From positions 1 to 64,000 of the forward strand of contig CAJUFE010000002.1 of assembly GCA_910585635.1 (NCBI GenBank): DNA of 64,000 bases. Direction: 5' to 3'. Under the pieces are notes generated by a model that was not told where the DNA came from, did not search any database, and saw only the letters and a program-made list of their open reading frames with translations. This stretch comes from an uncultured Lachnospiraceae bacterium (GTDB lineage: Bacteria; Bacillota; Clostridia; Lachnospirales; Lachnospiraceae). Shown here one piece after another: positions 1 to 7,795 of this stretch (positions are counted from its first letter, which is position 1; every line of letters begins with the position of its first letter). A program made the position numbers and the translations under genes.

Positions 1-692
1 AAAAAGCAGCATGATCTTTCGACTTTTTTTGTCCAAAGTATTGACATAGATCCACCCTGATGGTCCACGATCGGCGCGGCGATGCCGTGCATGCCGATGT
101 TCCGCTCATTGTGGTCCTCGGCATAGCCCTGCCGGCGGAACCGATGGAGCTGCTTGATGATCGCCTCCGGGTCCGTGACCGTCCAGTCTGTATGCCGCTT
201 GATCTTGCAGGTCTTTAGGTATTCCCGCACCCGGCTGTCCGACATGTAGGACAGAAAGAGCTTTCCGTGGGGATTGCTGTATAGGGGCAGGCGGGTGCCT
301 GTGGTGAGGAGCATCTTCAAGCGGGCATTGAGCGGTTCAAAATGGCAGACCAGGACTACCCACGGAAAACGGAGCATCATGATATGCACGGATTTCTGTG
401 TGGCTTCCATGGCTTCCTTTACGATCGGTCTGGCAATCTTCACGATATCCAGACTCTGGCTGTAGGCATTACCCAGCTCGAACAGGCGGATCCCCAGGGA
501 GTATCTCCCTGTGTGCGCATCCTGGAAGACTGCATCCAAGTTGCACAGCTTTAGAAGGATCCCATGGACCGTGCTCTTAGGCGCATCCATCTCCTCCGCC
601 AGCTCTTTTAAGGACATAGGTCTGTTCGCCACTGCAAGGCAGTCCAGTAAGAAAAAGGCTTTATCGATCGAACCCTTGATCTTTTCTTCCAT
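1..692 (-). CDS. IclR-family transcriptional regulator (3' end cut by window)
   Basis: The reading frame starts at ATG 692 after a strong AGGAGG and runs off the left window edge, giving about 230 residues. The N-terminal 70 residues form a winged helix-turn-helix (MSLKELAEEMDAPKSTVHG), followed by the IclR effector domain with HGKLFLSYM and the segment RRQGYAEDHNERNIGMHGIA. IclR proteins usually control a neighbouring catabolic operon; the target must lie outside the window because the adjacent genes are unrelated. The last 15 or so codons (bases 1-50) are AT-richer and do not read like the usual end of the effector domain, so the gene may be disrupted just beyond the edge. Confidence 0.85.
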   Translation of the reverse strand, partial: MEEKIKGSIDKAFFLLDCLAVANRPMSLKELAEEMDAPKSTVHGILLKLCNLDAVFQDAHTGRYSLGIRLFELGNAYSQSLDIVKIARPIVKEAMEATQKSVHIMMLRFPWVVLVCHFEPLNARLKMLLTTGTRLPLYSNPHGKLFLSYMSDSRVREYLKTCKIKRHTDWTVTDPEAIIKQLHRFRRQGYAEDHNERNIGMHGIAAPIVDHQGGSMSILWTKKVERSCCF

Positions 693-746
693 AAACGCTG
701 CACCTCCTGATCATGTATAGATATCCGACCATATGATATGCAGGAT

Positions 747-775
747 AGTATAACCGTAAACAGAAAAAAAATCAA
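747..775 (-). promoter_or_regulatory. Sigma-A promoter of the IclR gene
   Basis: On the minus strand TTGATT (770-775) and TATACT (747-752) are separated by 17 bp, about 55 bp upstream of the IclR start codon. Confidence 0.6.
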
Positions 776-820
776 ATCCTATCTGTTAAAAAAAACACAA
801 AGTATAGGTCCGCCGCTCTT

Positions 821-1345
821 TTAATACAGCCGCATCTTATCTACATCCGCCGGGTTCACATGGCACTCCACGCTCTTTACATACTCGATCTGATATTCCC
901 GCCACTGCCCGTCCTTTAGGCCTTCCAAAAACTGGTCCTTGACCGCCATAAAGTTGCCCAGGTCGCTGTCATAGACCTCCAGGTAAAGGTCCAAGATCCG
1001 CTCGTCCTCTTGGTCCTTCCTGGGCGTCATCACGGGACTGCACCGTCCGGCGTCGTAGACCACCCGGATCTCCACCGTACCCTGGCTGATCTGTCCGTCC
1101 GCTTTTACGTAGCAGCGTTCCCCGCCCAGATAGTCCCGGATCCAGATCCGTTCCCCGTCCTCCTGCTCGATCTTATAGGTAAAGGTCTCCGTCTGAAAGG
1201 CTCCCTCATCTGCCTGGACCAGCGCATAGGTGAACCTAGAAAAGTCGGCAAAAGCCACCCCGGTCCCGATGCCTCCCGTCAGCACGCCCACACAAAAAAG
1301 TCCGGCCATGATCCCTCTCAGCCTGTTCTTATCCTTCCTGTCCAT
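821..1345 (-). CDS. Single-pass membrane or exported protein of the PadR/DUF1700 operon
   Basis: This 174-residue protein has a positively charged N terminus (MDRKDKNRLRG) and one hydrophobic segment at about residues 11-33, a signal anchor or signal peptide. The remainder is a soluble, charged domain with no recognised motif. Its start overlaps the 3' end of the DUF1700 gene by 17 bp, so it is the third gene of a translationally coupled PadR-DUF1700 operon. In Firmicutes such operons often end with a DUF4097-type envelope protein, but the sequence is not convincing enough to assign that family. Probably involved in envelope stress or membrane remodelling, by context only. Confidence 0.7.
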   Translation of the reverse strand: MDRKDKNRLRGIMAGLFCVGVLTGGIGTGVAFADFSRFTYALVQADEGAFQTETFTYKIEQEDGERIWIRDYLGGERCYVKADGQISQGTVEIRVVYDAGRCSPVMTPRKDQEDERILDLYLEVYDSDLGNFMAVKDQFLEGLKDGQWREYQIEYVKSVECHVNPADVDKMRLY

Positions 1346-2450
1346 GATCCTCTGGCGCCCCCTTTCCTTCTATCCCTCTAACGGATCCTTCTGCTCCTTT
1401 TGCTGCCCCACTGGCATTCCCTTCTGCTCTCCTGACTGCACCTCCTCGGGCATTCCCTTTTGCTCCTCTGACCGCACCTCCCCCAGCGTCTCTCACCGTC
1501 CCTCTCACTGCCCTCTCTGCAAAAAATGTACAGCAAGACACCGTCAGGGCGGTACAGCACAGGACCGCGCCCAGACATCCGATCGCCAGCCCGGTAAAGG
1601 GATAACCCTGGCACAGGAGCACGGTCAGTACCCCCAGACTGAAAAGAAAGCACAAGCCCGCACATGCAAAGGACATGGTCAGGAGCAGTATACCGCCGTT
1701 CCAGACCACCCGACAGCACCAGAGAGACAGATCCACCATCCATCCCGCCAGCCGCCTGACAGACCGGACAGTCCCCCTTCCTGCCTGCCGCGCCAGCCCG
1801 CCCGGCCGGCGGCCCGGCGCTCTCCCGGCCCAGGAGCCCGATCCTCTTCCCACGAAAGCATCCGGCAAGGATCCTGACGGATCGACCGTCTCGATCCCCG
1901 CCTCTCCCTGTCGGAGTCCCATCGCCATATAGGCCCCCATCCTTCGGAATGGGCTGCAGACCGCCCGGAAAATGCACCTGCCACACCGCATGGTCAGCTG
2001 CCCGGTCCTTTTTACGGCCCTGAGGATGCCAAAAGCCGCCTTTTTTATGTACTGCCCAAAGGCTTTGACCGCCGTTCCACCTTCTATCCCCTCTGCCGCC
2101 AGATCACCTGGACCGGCCCACCTTCGATCAGCTGATCCGCTCCTCCCCAGACCAGAGGGGCCGCTCCTCCCCAGACCGTGAGCACCGCTTTGCCATCCGG
2201 ACTTCCCGGACCGCTCCCGCCCTCTCTCCTGTCCCTGTCCCAGGTCCGGCTTCACATGATAGGCCTCTAAGATCTCCGCCGCCAGCTCCCCGACCGGCCC
2301 GAAATCCTTGATCGCCTCCTCTTCCTTAAGCCCATCCTTGATCTTCATCTCGATATGCTGGAGATATTCGTCTAAGATATCCTCCTGCTCCTCATCCTGC
2401 AAGACCTGCAGGTGGCTCCTAAGCTCATCCAAAAAACTTTGTCTATCCAT
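1329..2450 (-). CDS. DUF1700/HAAS-domain membrane protein
   Basis: The N-terminal 70 residues form a HAAS/DUF1700 helical domain (MDRQSFLDELRSHLQVL, then DEYLQHIEMKIKDGLKEEEA and DFGPVGELAAEIL), as found in proteins encoded next to PadR regulators. A long low-complexity Gly/Arg/Ser region follows, then hydrophobic segments near the C-terminal third (ILLLTMSFACAGLCFLF, GVLTVLLC, AIGCLGAVLCCTALTVS), and a tail of short Gly-Ala-Arg-Glu repeats. The ATG at 2450 is preferred because GGAGG lies 5 bases upstream; a GTG 12 bases earlier lacks this. It overlaps the PadR stop by 8 bp. The repeat-rich tail and linker are unusual for the family and are probably repeat expansions. Confidence 0.75.
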   Translation of the reverse strand: MDRQSFLDELRSHLQVLQDEEQEDILDEYLQHIEMKIKDGLKEEEAIKDFGPVGELAAEILEAYHVKPDLGQGQERGRERSGKSGWQSGAHGLGRSGPSGLGRSGSADRRWAGPGDLAAEGIEGGTAVKAFGQYIKKAAFGILRAVKRTGQLTMRCGRCIFRAVCSPFRRMGAYMAMGLRQGEAGIETVDPSGSLPDAFVGRGSGSWAGRAPGRRPGGLARQAGRGTVRSVRRLAGWMVDLSLWCCRVVWNGGILLLTMSFACAGLCFLFSLGVLTVLLCQGYPFTGLAIGCLGAVLCCTALTVSCCTFFAERAVRGTVRDAGGGAVRGAKGNARGGAVRRAEGNASGAAKGAEGSVRGIEGKGAPEDHGQEG

Positions 2451-2772
2451 CCTTGCCTCCACTCTGTTCCTTTAAAAACCTGCATACTCTTTCCTGGAGC
2501 CTTTCCCACTCCTCCTCCAGCTCATCCCGGTACAGCACCCCGGCGGCCGTCAGGTGGTAGTACTTCCTGGGGGGTCCTTCCCTTGATTCCCGCAGATAGG
2601 TCTCAAAATAATGCTCGTTGGTCAAACGCTTGAGGAGCGGGTAGATCGTCCCCTCGTTCACATCGATCACCTTCGACACTTCCTCCACCAGCTCATACCC
2701 ATACATATCCCGCTTCCGGACCGACTCCAGGACGATCAGCTCCAGTACTCCCTTTTTAAACTGTGCGTTCAT
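2443..2772 (-). CDS. PadR-family transcriptional repressor
   Basis: A 109-residue PadR protein: winged helix with the typical MYGYELVEEVSKVIDVNEG and GTIYPLLKRL core, then PPRKYYHLTAAG in the wing and a C-terminal dimerisation helix (LEEEWERLQERVCRFL). Start ATG 2772 is chosen because GAGGAGG stands 7 bases upstream; an ATG 15 bases earlier overlaps that Shine-Dalgarno. It heads the operon with the DUF1700 gene. PadR proteins of this small type usually repress their own operon, and inverted sequences around the -35/-10 region are consistent with autoregulation. Confidence 0.93.
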   Translation of the reverse strand: MNAQFKKGVLELIVLESVRKRDMYGYELVEEVSKVIDVNEGTIYPLLKRLTNEHYFETYLRESREGPPRKYYHLTAAGVLYRDELEEEWERLQERVCRFLKEQSGGKDG

Positions 2773-2793
2773 CCCTTCCCTCCTCATGAACCT

Positions 2794-2822
2794 ATAGTAT
2801 ACCAGCTACTTTGTAATGTCAA
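2794..2822 (-). promoter_or_regulatory. Promoter and probable PadR operator
   Basis: Minus strand TTGACA (2817-2822) and TACTAT (2794-2799) with a 17-bp spacer. The -35 lies inside an inverted repeat (CTACTTTG ... CAAGTAC), and ATAGTAC/GTATACTAT flank the core promoter, as expected for PadR autorepression. Confidence 0.65.
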
Positions 2823-2841
2823 GTACTATATAAAATAAAAT

Positions 2842-2868
2842 AGCGGCCGTCGACCGCTTTCCTTTTTT
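2842..2868. terminator. Short bidirectional terminator
   Basis: AGCGG/CCGCT stem with a 7-base loop, followed by CTTTCCTTTTTT on the plus strand and ATTTTATTTTAT on the minus strand. It separates the rubrerythrin gene from the PadR promoter. Confidence 0.5.
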
Positions 2869-2920
2869 CACAGGTTGACTGCTCTTTTTATCCATTGCCC
2901 GCGACCACCTAACATCCGAA

Positions 2921-3019
2921 GGGGCTGTCGCAAAATGTAGCTTATACACGATATGTGGCTGTGACCGATCGGGTCAGAACGCCATATCCTGTATATAGCG
3001 GCTATTTTGCGACAGCCCC
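2921..3019. repeat. 100-bp imperfect palindrome (MITE/REP-like)
   Basis: The ends GGGGCTGTCGCAAAAT and ATTTTGCGACAGCCCC are exact inverted repeats of 16 bp. The inner part is also largely self-complementary (GATATGTGGCTGTGACC against GGTCAGAACGCCATATC), so nearly the whole segment folds on itself. It lies just downstream of the rubrerythrin gene. No second full copy was seen in the window. Confidence 0.75.
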
Positions 3020-3057
3020 TCCAGTTGCGGCAGGTGACAGATCCTACGCCCTGACCC

Positions 3058-3684
3058 TTACCGGATCGGCTCCTGCCCTGCCTCCATAGCTCCCGCAAAG
3101 GGTGACAGCTCTAACCGGATAAAATACCCCTTATCGTGGTCGCAGACCGGGCATTTCTCCGGCGCGCCCATGCCCTCGAAGGTATACCCGCAGTTTAAGC
3201 AGATCCACCCGGTCTTCACCTTGGAGACAAAAAGTTCATTCTCCTCCAAAAGCTTGGCGAACCGCCCGAACCGGTCGCCGTGGAACTTCTCGATATCGGC
3301 GATCAGATAAAAGGAACGGGCCACCTGGGGGAAGCCTTCCTCCTTGGCCTTGTCCCCGAAGGCCTTGTACACCGGATCGTGCTCCTCGTACTCATTGTGC
3401 TGGGCTTTTTTTAAGAGCTGTACCATATCCTCTGTGATATCCACCGGATAACCGCCGTCCACCTGGACGGTCTCCCCGGCCAGCGCCTTTAAATGCTTAT
3501 AAAAGACCTCCGCGTGCTCCCGCTCCTGGTCCGCCGTATAGCGGAACACCGCCTCGATCACATGGAGCTTCTGCCCCTTCGCCTGCTCCGCCGCGAATGA
3601 ATACCGGTTCCTGGCCTGACTCTCCCCGGCAAAAGCCCGCATCAGGTTCTCCTTTGTCTCACTGTCCTTAAAGTCCACTGCCAT
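3058..3684 (-). CDS. rbr: Rubrerythrin
   Basis: Non-haem di-iron peroxidase, 208 residues, that reduces hydrogen peroxide in the cytoplasm of anaerobes. The ferritin-like domain carries the diiron ligands E21 (AGESQARNRY), E54-x-x-H57 (ADQEREHAEV) and a second IEKFH helix near residue 135. The C-terminal rubredoxin-like domain has both Cys pairs, CLNC near 162 and CPVC near 178. AAGGAG lies 10 bases before ATG 3684. Full length for the family. The C-terminal extension after the rubredoxin fold (about 20 residues) is slightly longer than usual. Confidence 0.96.
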   Translation of the reverse strand: MAVDFKDSETKENLMRAFAGESQARNRYSFAAEQAKGQKLHVIEAVFRYTADQEREHAEVFYKHLKALAGETVQVDGGYPVDITEDMVQLLKKAQHNEYEEHDPVYKAFGDKAKEEGFPQVARSFYLIADIEKFHGDRFGRFAKLLEENELFVSKVKTGWICLNCGYTFEGMGAPEKCPVCDHDKGYFIRLELSPFAGAMEAGQEPIR

Positions 3685-3688
3685 ACGA

Positions 3689-3889
3689 TCATTCTCCTTC
3701 CTGGTCTTCCTTCCTGCTCTCAGGGCACTGCAGGCGGCAAAGCCATATCCACTGGCGCCCCGGCCCTTTAAAGCCTTTACCTATTATGGCCAGAAAAAGG
3801 AGGATCATCCAGATATCTGGATCGATACTGGAAAAATCCTCGTAGATCCCTTTGCACCAACTTGTGGGCCGATCACCGGGAAACAGCAA
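3689..3889 (-). CDS. Possible small membrane protein upstream of rubrerythrin
   Basis: An open frame of 66 codons ends 4 bp before the rubrerythrin start. It encodes one hydrophobic stretch (IWMILLFLAIIGKGF) followed by a basic tail. Small one-helix proteins of this sort are common in clostridia, but codon evidence is weak and the N-terminal part runs into a 29-bp tandem repeat, so a start inside the frame (ATG of WMILL) is possible. It could equally be untranslated leader of the rubrerythrin mRNA. Confidence 0.3.
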   Translation of the reverse strand: MLFPGDRPTSWCKGIYEDFSSIDPDIWMILLFLAIIGKGFKGPGRQWIWLCRLQCPESRKEDQEGE

Positions 3890-3981
3890 CCTCTGGGCCG
3901 ATCACCGTGCAGCAGCAACCTTTGGGCCGATCACCGGACAGCAGCAACCTCCGGGCCAGTCACCGGACAGCACCATCCTGT
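3866..3981. repeat. 29-bp tandem repeat, 4 copies
   Basis: Units beginning GGGCCGATCACCG start at 3866, 3895, 3924 and 3953, a constant 29-bp period. The last copy runs into the final codons of the Cof-type phosphatase gene. Confidence 0.9.
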
Positions 3982-4790
3982 GTTAAGATGTACCGCTCGA
4001 TCACCTCGGCTACCGCCCCTTCGTTATTGGTGGCCTCTGTGATCACATCGCACAATGGCTTCATATCCTCCACCGTATTTTGCACGCCCACACCCAGCCC
4101 GGCGGCTAAGATCATGGACAGGTCGTTGAAATTATCACCGATCGCGATCGTCTCCTCCTGCCGGATCCCCAAAAGCTTTGCCAGGGTCAGCAGACCGGAG
4201 CCTTTGTTCACCCCTTTTTGGTTGAACTCGATGTAGCGATTGGAGGAATAGCTCACATCCATGTCCCCTGTGATGTCCTTTAGGTCCTCCTCGATCTGCC
4301 GCAGATACCCGTAGTCCGTGTTCACATACAGCACCTTGACGATATCCTGTCCTTTAAGGAAGTCGATGCTGGGCTCGAAGAACTCGGTGACCTCCATACG
4401 CCCCGCCAGATAGTCCTTCTCCTTCTGCCACAGGCGATAGACATAGACCGTATCCTTGGTATACACATGGATGCACACATCATAGGGCAGCCCCCGTTTA
4501 AAGAGCGCCTCGGCCTTCTCAAAGGAGATCCCCGCAAAATGCAGCAGCTTATTTCCCTTATTCTCTGTGATCGCTCCCCCATTATAGGAGATCACATACT
4601 CCCCTTCTGCACCCAGCACTCCCAGCTCCGTGAGCGTCCCGCCCACCGACGGATATCCCCTGCCTGTCGCCGGCACGAACCGCACTCCCAGCTCCCTGGC
4701 TTTTACGATCGCCTCCCGGTTCCTCTCACAGACCTTCCGATCCTCACTAAGCAGCGTCTCATCCAGATCACACGCGATCAATCTATACAT
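3960..4790 (-). CDS. Cof-type HAD-IIB family phosphatase
   Basis: Cytoplasmic haloacid dehalogenase-type phosphatase of 276 residues. Motif I is DLDETL at residues 8-13, motif II lies in the PATGRGY segment, and motifs III/IV appear as KGSGLLTLAKLLGI and IGDNFNDLSMILAAG. The C2-type cap domain is between. These enzymes dephosphorylate small phosphorylated metabolites (sugar phosphates, PLP, FMN); the substrate cannot be read from the sequence. It is the last gene of the ktrB-ktrA-HAD run, 16 bp after ktrA. Its 3' end has been extended into a 29-bp tandem repeat, so the last three or four residues may not be ancestral. Confidence 0.92.
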   Translation of the reverse strand: MYRLIACDLDETLLSEDRKVCERNREAIVKARELGVRFVPATGRGYPSVGGTLTELGVLGAEGEYVISYNGGAITENKGNKLLHFAGISFEKAEALFKRGLPYDVCIHVYTKDTVYVYRLWQKEKDYLAGRMEVTEFFEPSIDFLKGQDIVKVLYVNTDYGYLRQIEEDLKDITGDMDVSYSSNRYIEFNQKGVNKGSGLLTLAKLLGIRQEETIAIGDNFNDLSMILAAGLGVGVQNTVEDMKPLCDVITEATNNEGAVAEVIERYILTQDGAVR

Positions 4791-4806
4791 CTTCCCTCTC
4801 CCTCCT

Positions 4807-5463
4807 CTACTTGATCCGATCCAGCAGCTTCTGGATATCGGTGTTCATCCCGATCACCATCAGATGGTCGTCCGCTAAGATCACATAGTTGGCGTCCGGC
4901 ATCATGCACATCTCTCCGTCAGGCCGTTTCACCGCCAGGATGCTGATATGATGGACATTGCGCAATGCCAGCTCCTTTAAGCTCTTTCCCACCCACTCCG
5001 GCAGCGGCGGGATCTCATAGATGGAAAATTCATCGGTCAGCTCGATGTAATCAAACACATGGTTGGCGCTGTAGCGCACGGCCAGCTTCTCCGCGATATC
5101 CCGGTCCGGATAGATCACCTCATCCGCCCCGTTGCGCAGCAGGAACTTGGCGTGGATGTCCCGGTTAGCTTTGCTGACCACATACCGGGCCCCCATCTCC
5201 TTCAGCATGCTGGTGATCTCCAGGCTGCTCTGGAAATTGGTCCCGATGCAGACAAAACAGATGTCAAAGTTATCGATCCCCAGACTCTTTAAGACCGTCT
5301 CATTGGTACAGTCCCCGATCTTAGCGCTGACCACCAGGGGGAGCATATCCTCCAGCCGCTCCTCCTCCTGGTCCACGATCATGATCTCATTTTCCAATGC
5401 CGCCAGGTTCCGGCACAGGTGCTGCCCGAACCTTCCCATCCCGATGATCAAGATAGATTTCAT
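4807..5463 (-). CDS. ktrA: Potassium channel gating subunit KtrA/TrkA
   Basis: 218-residue RCK protein that binds nucleotide and gates the membrane subunit encoded just upstream. The N-terminal Rossmann domain shows GMGRFG (8-13) and the acidic end of strand 2 (IMIVDQEEERLE). The IGDCTNETVLKSLGI and CIGTNFQSSL segments are typical of TrkA-N. The TrkA-C domain covers roughly residues 140-218 (PLPEWVGKSLKELALR ... DDHLMVIG). Separated from ktrB by 210 bp containing a short tandem repeat. Together they form a KtrAB-type sodium-dependent potassium uptake system. Confidence 0.95.
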   Translation of the reverse strand: MKSILIIGMGRFGQHLCRNLAALENEIMIVDQEEERLEDMLPLVVSAKIGDCTNETVLKSLGIDNFDICFVCIGTNFQSSLEITSMLKEMGARYVVSKANRDIHAKFLLRNGADEVIYPDRDIAEKLAVRYSANHVFDYIELTDEFSIYEIPPLPEWVGKSLKELALRNVHHISILAVKRPDGEMCMMPDANYVILADDHLMVIGMNTDIQKLLDRIK

Positions 5464-5498
5464 AGCTTTCCTCCCGCTCTTCCCTTTTTCTTTTTCCT

Positions 5499-5560
5499 GC
5501 TTTTTTCCTGCAGTCTTTTTACTGCCTTTTTCCTGCAGTCTTTTTGCTGCTCTCTTCTCT
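5499..5560. repeat. 25-bp tandem repeat between ktrB and ktrA
   Basis: TTTTTCCTGCAGTC occurs at 25-bp spacing (CCTGCAG at 5507 and 5532), followed by a degenerate third unit. Pyrimidine-rich on the plus strand. Confidence 0.6.
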
Positions 5561-5675
5561 GCAGCCGTTCTCTCTTGTCACGCCTGCCGCACCCCACCGC
5601 GGTCTGCTCACCCCATGGGAGCCCCTTCCACGACGATCCGTTCATCCCTCCTGGGTACTCTCCCATAGCAGCCCG

Positions 5676-7082
5676 CTACCCCACCGTGATCCTCTCCATA
5701 GGGAGCCGCACAGGCGGCTTTTTCTTCGATTGGGTAAAGGCCAGGGCTGAAGAAAGGCTCCCCACTCGCCCACAGAACATCAGCACCACCAGAGCCAGCT
5801 TCGATATGGGCAGCAGCGCCCTGGTGATGCCAGTGGACATCCCTGCCGTACCGATGGCGGAAAAGGTCTCAAAGAGCACATCGGACATCAAGAGCTCCGG
5901 CTGGAACAGCACGATCCACACGGACGCCGCCACGGTCAGCATCAGGTTAAAGGACAAGATCAATCCGGCCTGCCGGATCACGTCCCCATCCAGCCTGCGC
6001 CCTGCCACATTGACGCCGTCCGTCTGGTCCACGCTGGCCCGGATGCACAGCAGCAGCACCGCCAGCGTGGTGGTCTTGATCCCGCCGGCTGTAGAACCGG
6101 GGCTGCCGCCGATGAACATCAGCACGATCGTCACCAGCTTGCTCCCATCGGTGAGCGCCGCCGTATCGATCGAATTGAACCCGGCGGTCCTGGCCGTGAC
6201 CGATTGGAACAAGGACGTCCAGATCCGTTCCCCTACCCCCATATCGGCCATCAGGTTCTTCCGCTCCAAAAGGCAGAAGATCGCCGCGCCGCCAAAGAGC
6301 AGGATGGTGGTGGTCACCAGTACGATCTTTGTGTGGAGCCGGTATTTCCTCACCCGCAGCTTATTCCGCCCCAGGTCCTCCCACACGATAAAACCGATCC
6401 CCCCGATCACGATCAGGCTCATCACGGTCAAGTTGACCAGCCAGTCATTGGAATAGTAGGTCAGGGAGCTGTAGGCCTCCCGGGTCCCCATCAGGTCGAA
6501 CCCGGCATTGCAGAATGCGGAGATCGAATGGAAGATCCCGAAATAAACGCCTTTGATAAAGCCCATCTCGCCGATGAACCGGATCGACAAGAGCAGCGCC
6601 CCCACCCCTTCAAAGACCAGGGTCCACTGGACGATATGCTTGGCCAGGCGCACCACGCCCCCGATCTGGAGGGTGTTCACGCTCTCCTGCATCAAGCCCC
6701 GCTGCTTTAACCCGATCTTGCGCCTTAACAGGATGGACAGGAACACACCGATGGTGATAAAGCCCAGCCCCCCGATCTGGATCATGGTCAGGATCGTAAG
6801 CTGCCCTAAGAGGGTCCACTGGCTCCAGGTATCCGCCGCCACCAGACCGGTCACACAGGTGGCGCTGGTGGCCGTCAGCAGGCAGTTGACAAACCCCAGG
6901 CTCTGCCCCGACCGGTTCGATACGGGGAGCATCAAGATCAATGTCCCCAGCAGGATGATCCCCAAAAAGCCGTAAGCGATGAACTGGGTCTGGGACAGGT
7001 GGTTCCTGATCTCCAGCCGCTTTTTCAGCCATCCTGGCAGCCCTGGCTTTCCTTCATTTCTTTTTTGCACATGCTTTTCCAT
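5676..7082 (-). CDS. ktrB: Potassium uptake channel subunit KtrB (TrkH family)
   Basis: Integral membrane potassium translocator, 468 residues. The four pore-loop filter motifs with the conserved glycine are all present: ATCVTGLV, AFCNAGFDLMG, TARTAGFNS and AIGTAGMSTG. The two-helix repeats between them are intact. Residues 1-25 are a basic cytoplasmic tail (KRNEGKPGLPGWLKKR). Length and motifs match KtrB rather than the longer TrkH. Works with KtrA encoded next downstream on the same strand. Confidence 0.96.
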   Translation of the reverse strand: MEKHVQKRNEGKPGLPGWLKKRLEIRNHLSQTQFIAYGFLGIILLGTLILMLPVSNRSGQSLGFVNCLLTATSATCVTGLVAADTWSQWTLLGQLTILTMIQIGGLGFITIGVFLSILLRRKIGLKQRGLMQESVNTLQIGGVVRLAKHIVQWTLVFEGVGALLLSIRFIGEMGFIKGVYFGIFHSISAFCNAGFDLMGTREAYSSLTYYSNDWLVNLTVMSLIVIGGIGFIVWEDLGRNKLRVRKYRLHTKIVLVTTTILLFGGAAIFCLLERKNLMADMGVGERIWTSLFQSVTARTAGFNSIDTAALTDGSKLVTIVLMFIGGSPGSTAGGIKTTTLAVLLLCIRASVDQTDGVNVAGRRLDGDVIRQAGLILSFNLMLTVAASVWIVLFQPELLMSDVLFETFSAIGTAGMSTGITRALLPISKLALVVLMFCGRVGSLSSALAFTQSKKKPPVRLPMERITVG

Positions 7083-7156
7083 ACCTAAAGCTCCCCACTT
7101 CCTTACTCTTTTACTATGAAAGTCCGCCGCCTGCTCTCTGGCCGGTCGGATATCGC

Positions 7157-7795
7157 TTACATCTTAGGGAATGCGATGATAAAAATACTCTGGCAGATCT
7201 TCAAGGCCTCTTCTTGCGTTCTTCCCAGGAGCTTTCTTCGAAAGATCTCCGTTATCATATTGTTGCATTCATACATGGGGATCTTCCCTTCGCTATCGAT
7301 CACATTCTTCACAAAGTCAAACAATTGGCGGGAACGATATCTGGGATCATTTAACCGAAATCTTTTTATATGTGCGTCAATGAACCGGCACTCCCTATCC
7401 GAATATGTATCTTTGGCCGGTCGGAACGCCATCTCCAAAACATCATACTGCAGAGCCAAAGGTTCTCTCGTATCCATGCCGTTCACACCCATGGGCTGCA
7501 AGATGATCTCCGCGCCCGGAAGGCTGCTATAGGTCTCCTGTAATCTGGTATCTAAGATCGTTCTTTTATATTCCGGTTTTTTCTCTGTTCTTGAGATCTT
7601 TTTTACGTCAAACCCACGATTGACCGCATCAATAAAATATATATTTTCGCTATCCTTCGCCCTCTCGATAAAAAGCTTTAGCAGTAAGGTCTTTCCGCTG
7701 GAATTATCCCCGATCACCACATTGTCCCTATAAGGCAATCTTCCTGTAAGGATATCCTCAACGACCGCCTTTATCGTCTCCGATCCAGATCTCAT
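7157..7795 (-). CDS. Small P-loop ATPase partnered with DUF262 protein
   Basis: 213 residues from ATG 7795, which has GGAAGG about 7 bases upstream; a start 21 bases earlier is also open. Walker A is GDNSSGKT at residues 29-36. A Walker B-like strand follows closely (NIYFIDA, D56). No ABC signature, sensor or HD motif is recognisable, so this is a compact, unassigned AAA/ABC-like ATPase rather than a full family member. It overlaps the 3' end of the DUF262 gene by about 38 bp, so the two are co-translated. Base composition is visibly AT-richer than the flanking ktr and znu genes, suggesting acquisition. A nucleotide-dependent partner of the DUF262 protein is inferred. Confidence 0.75.
   Translation of the reverse strand: MRSGSETIKAVVEDILTGRLPYRDNVVIGDNSSGKTLLLKLFIERAKDSENIYFIDAVNRGFDVKKISRTEKKPEYKRTILDTRLQETYSSLPGAEIILQPMGVNGMDTREPLALQYDVLEMAFRPAKDTYSDRECRFIDAHIKRFRLNDPRYRSRQLFDFVKNVIDSEGKIPMYECNNMITEIFRRKLLGRTQEEALKICQSIFIIAFPKM

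Noticed and set aside
1230..1877. 215-codon plus-strand frame
   Set aside because: Antisense to the low-complexity part of the DUF1700 gene; no domain recognised.
2868..3098. 76-codon frame across the palindrome
   Set aside because: It covers non-coding inverted repeats and overlaps the rubrerythrin end; no ribosome-binding site.
5419..6456. 345-codon plus-strand frame
   Set aside because: Antisense to ktrB, with no recognisable protein; ktrB has all four pore motifs.
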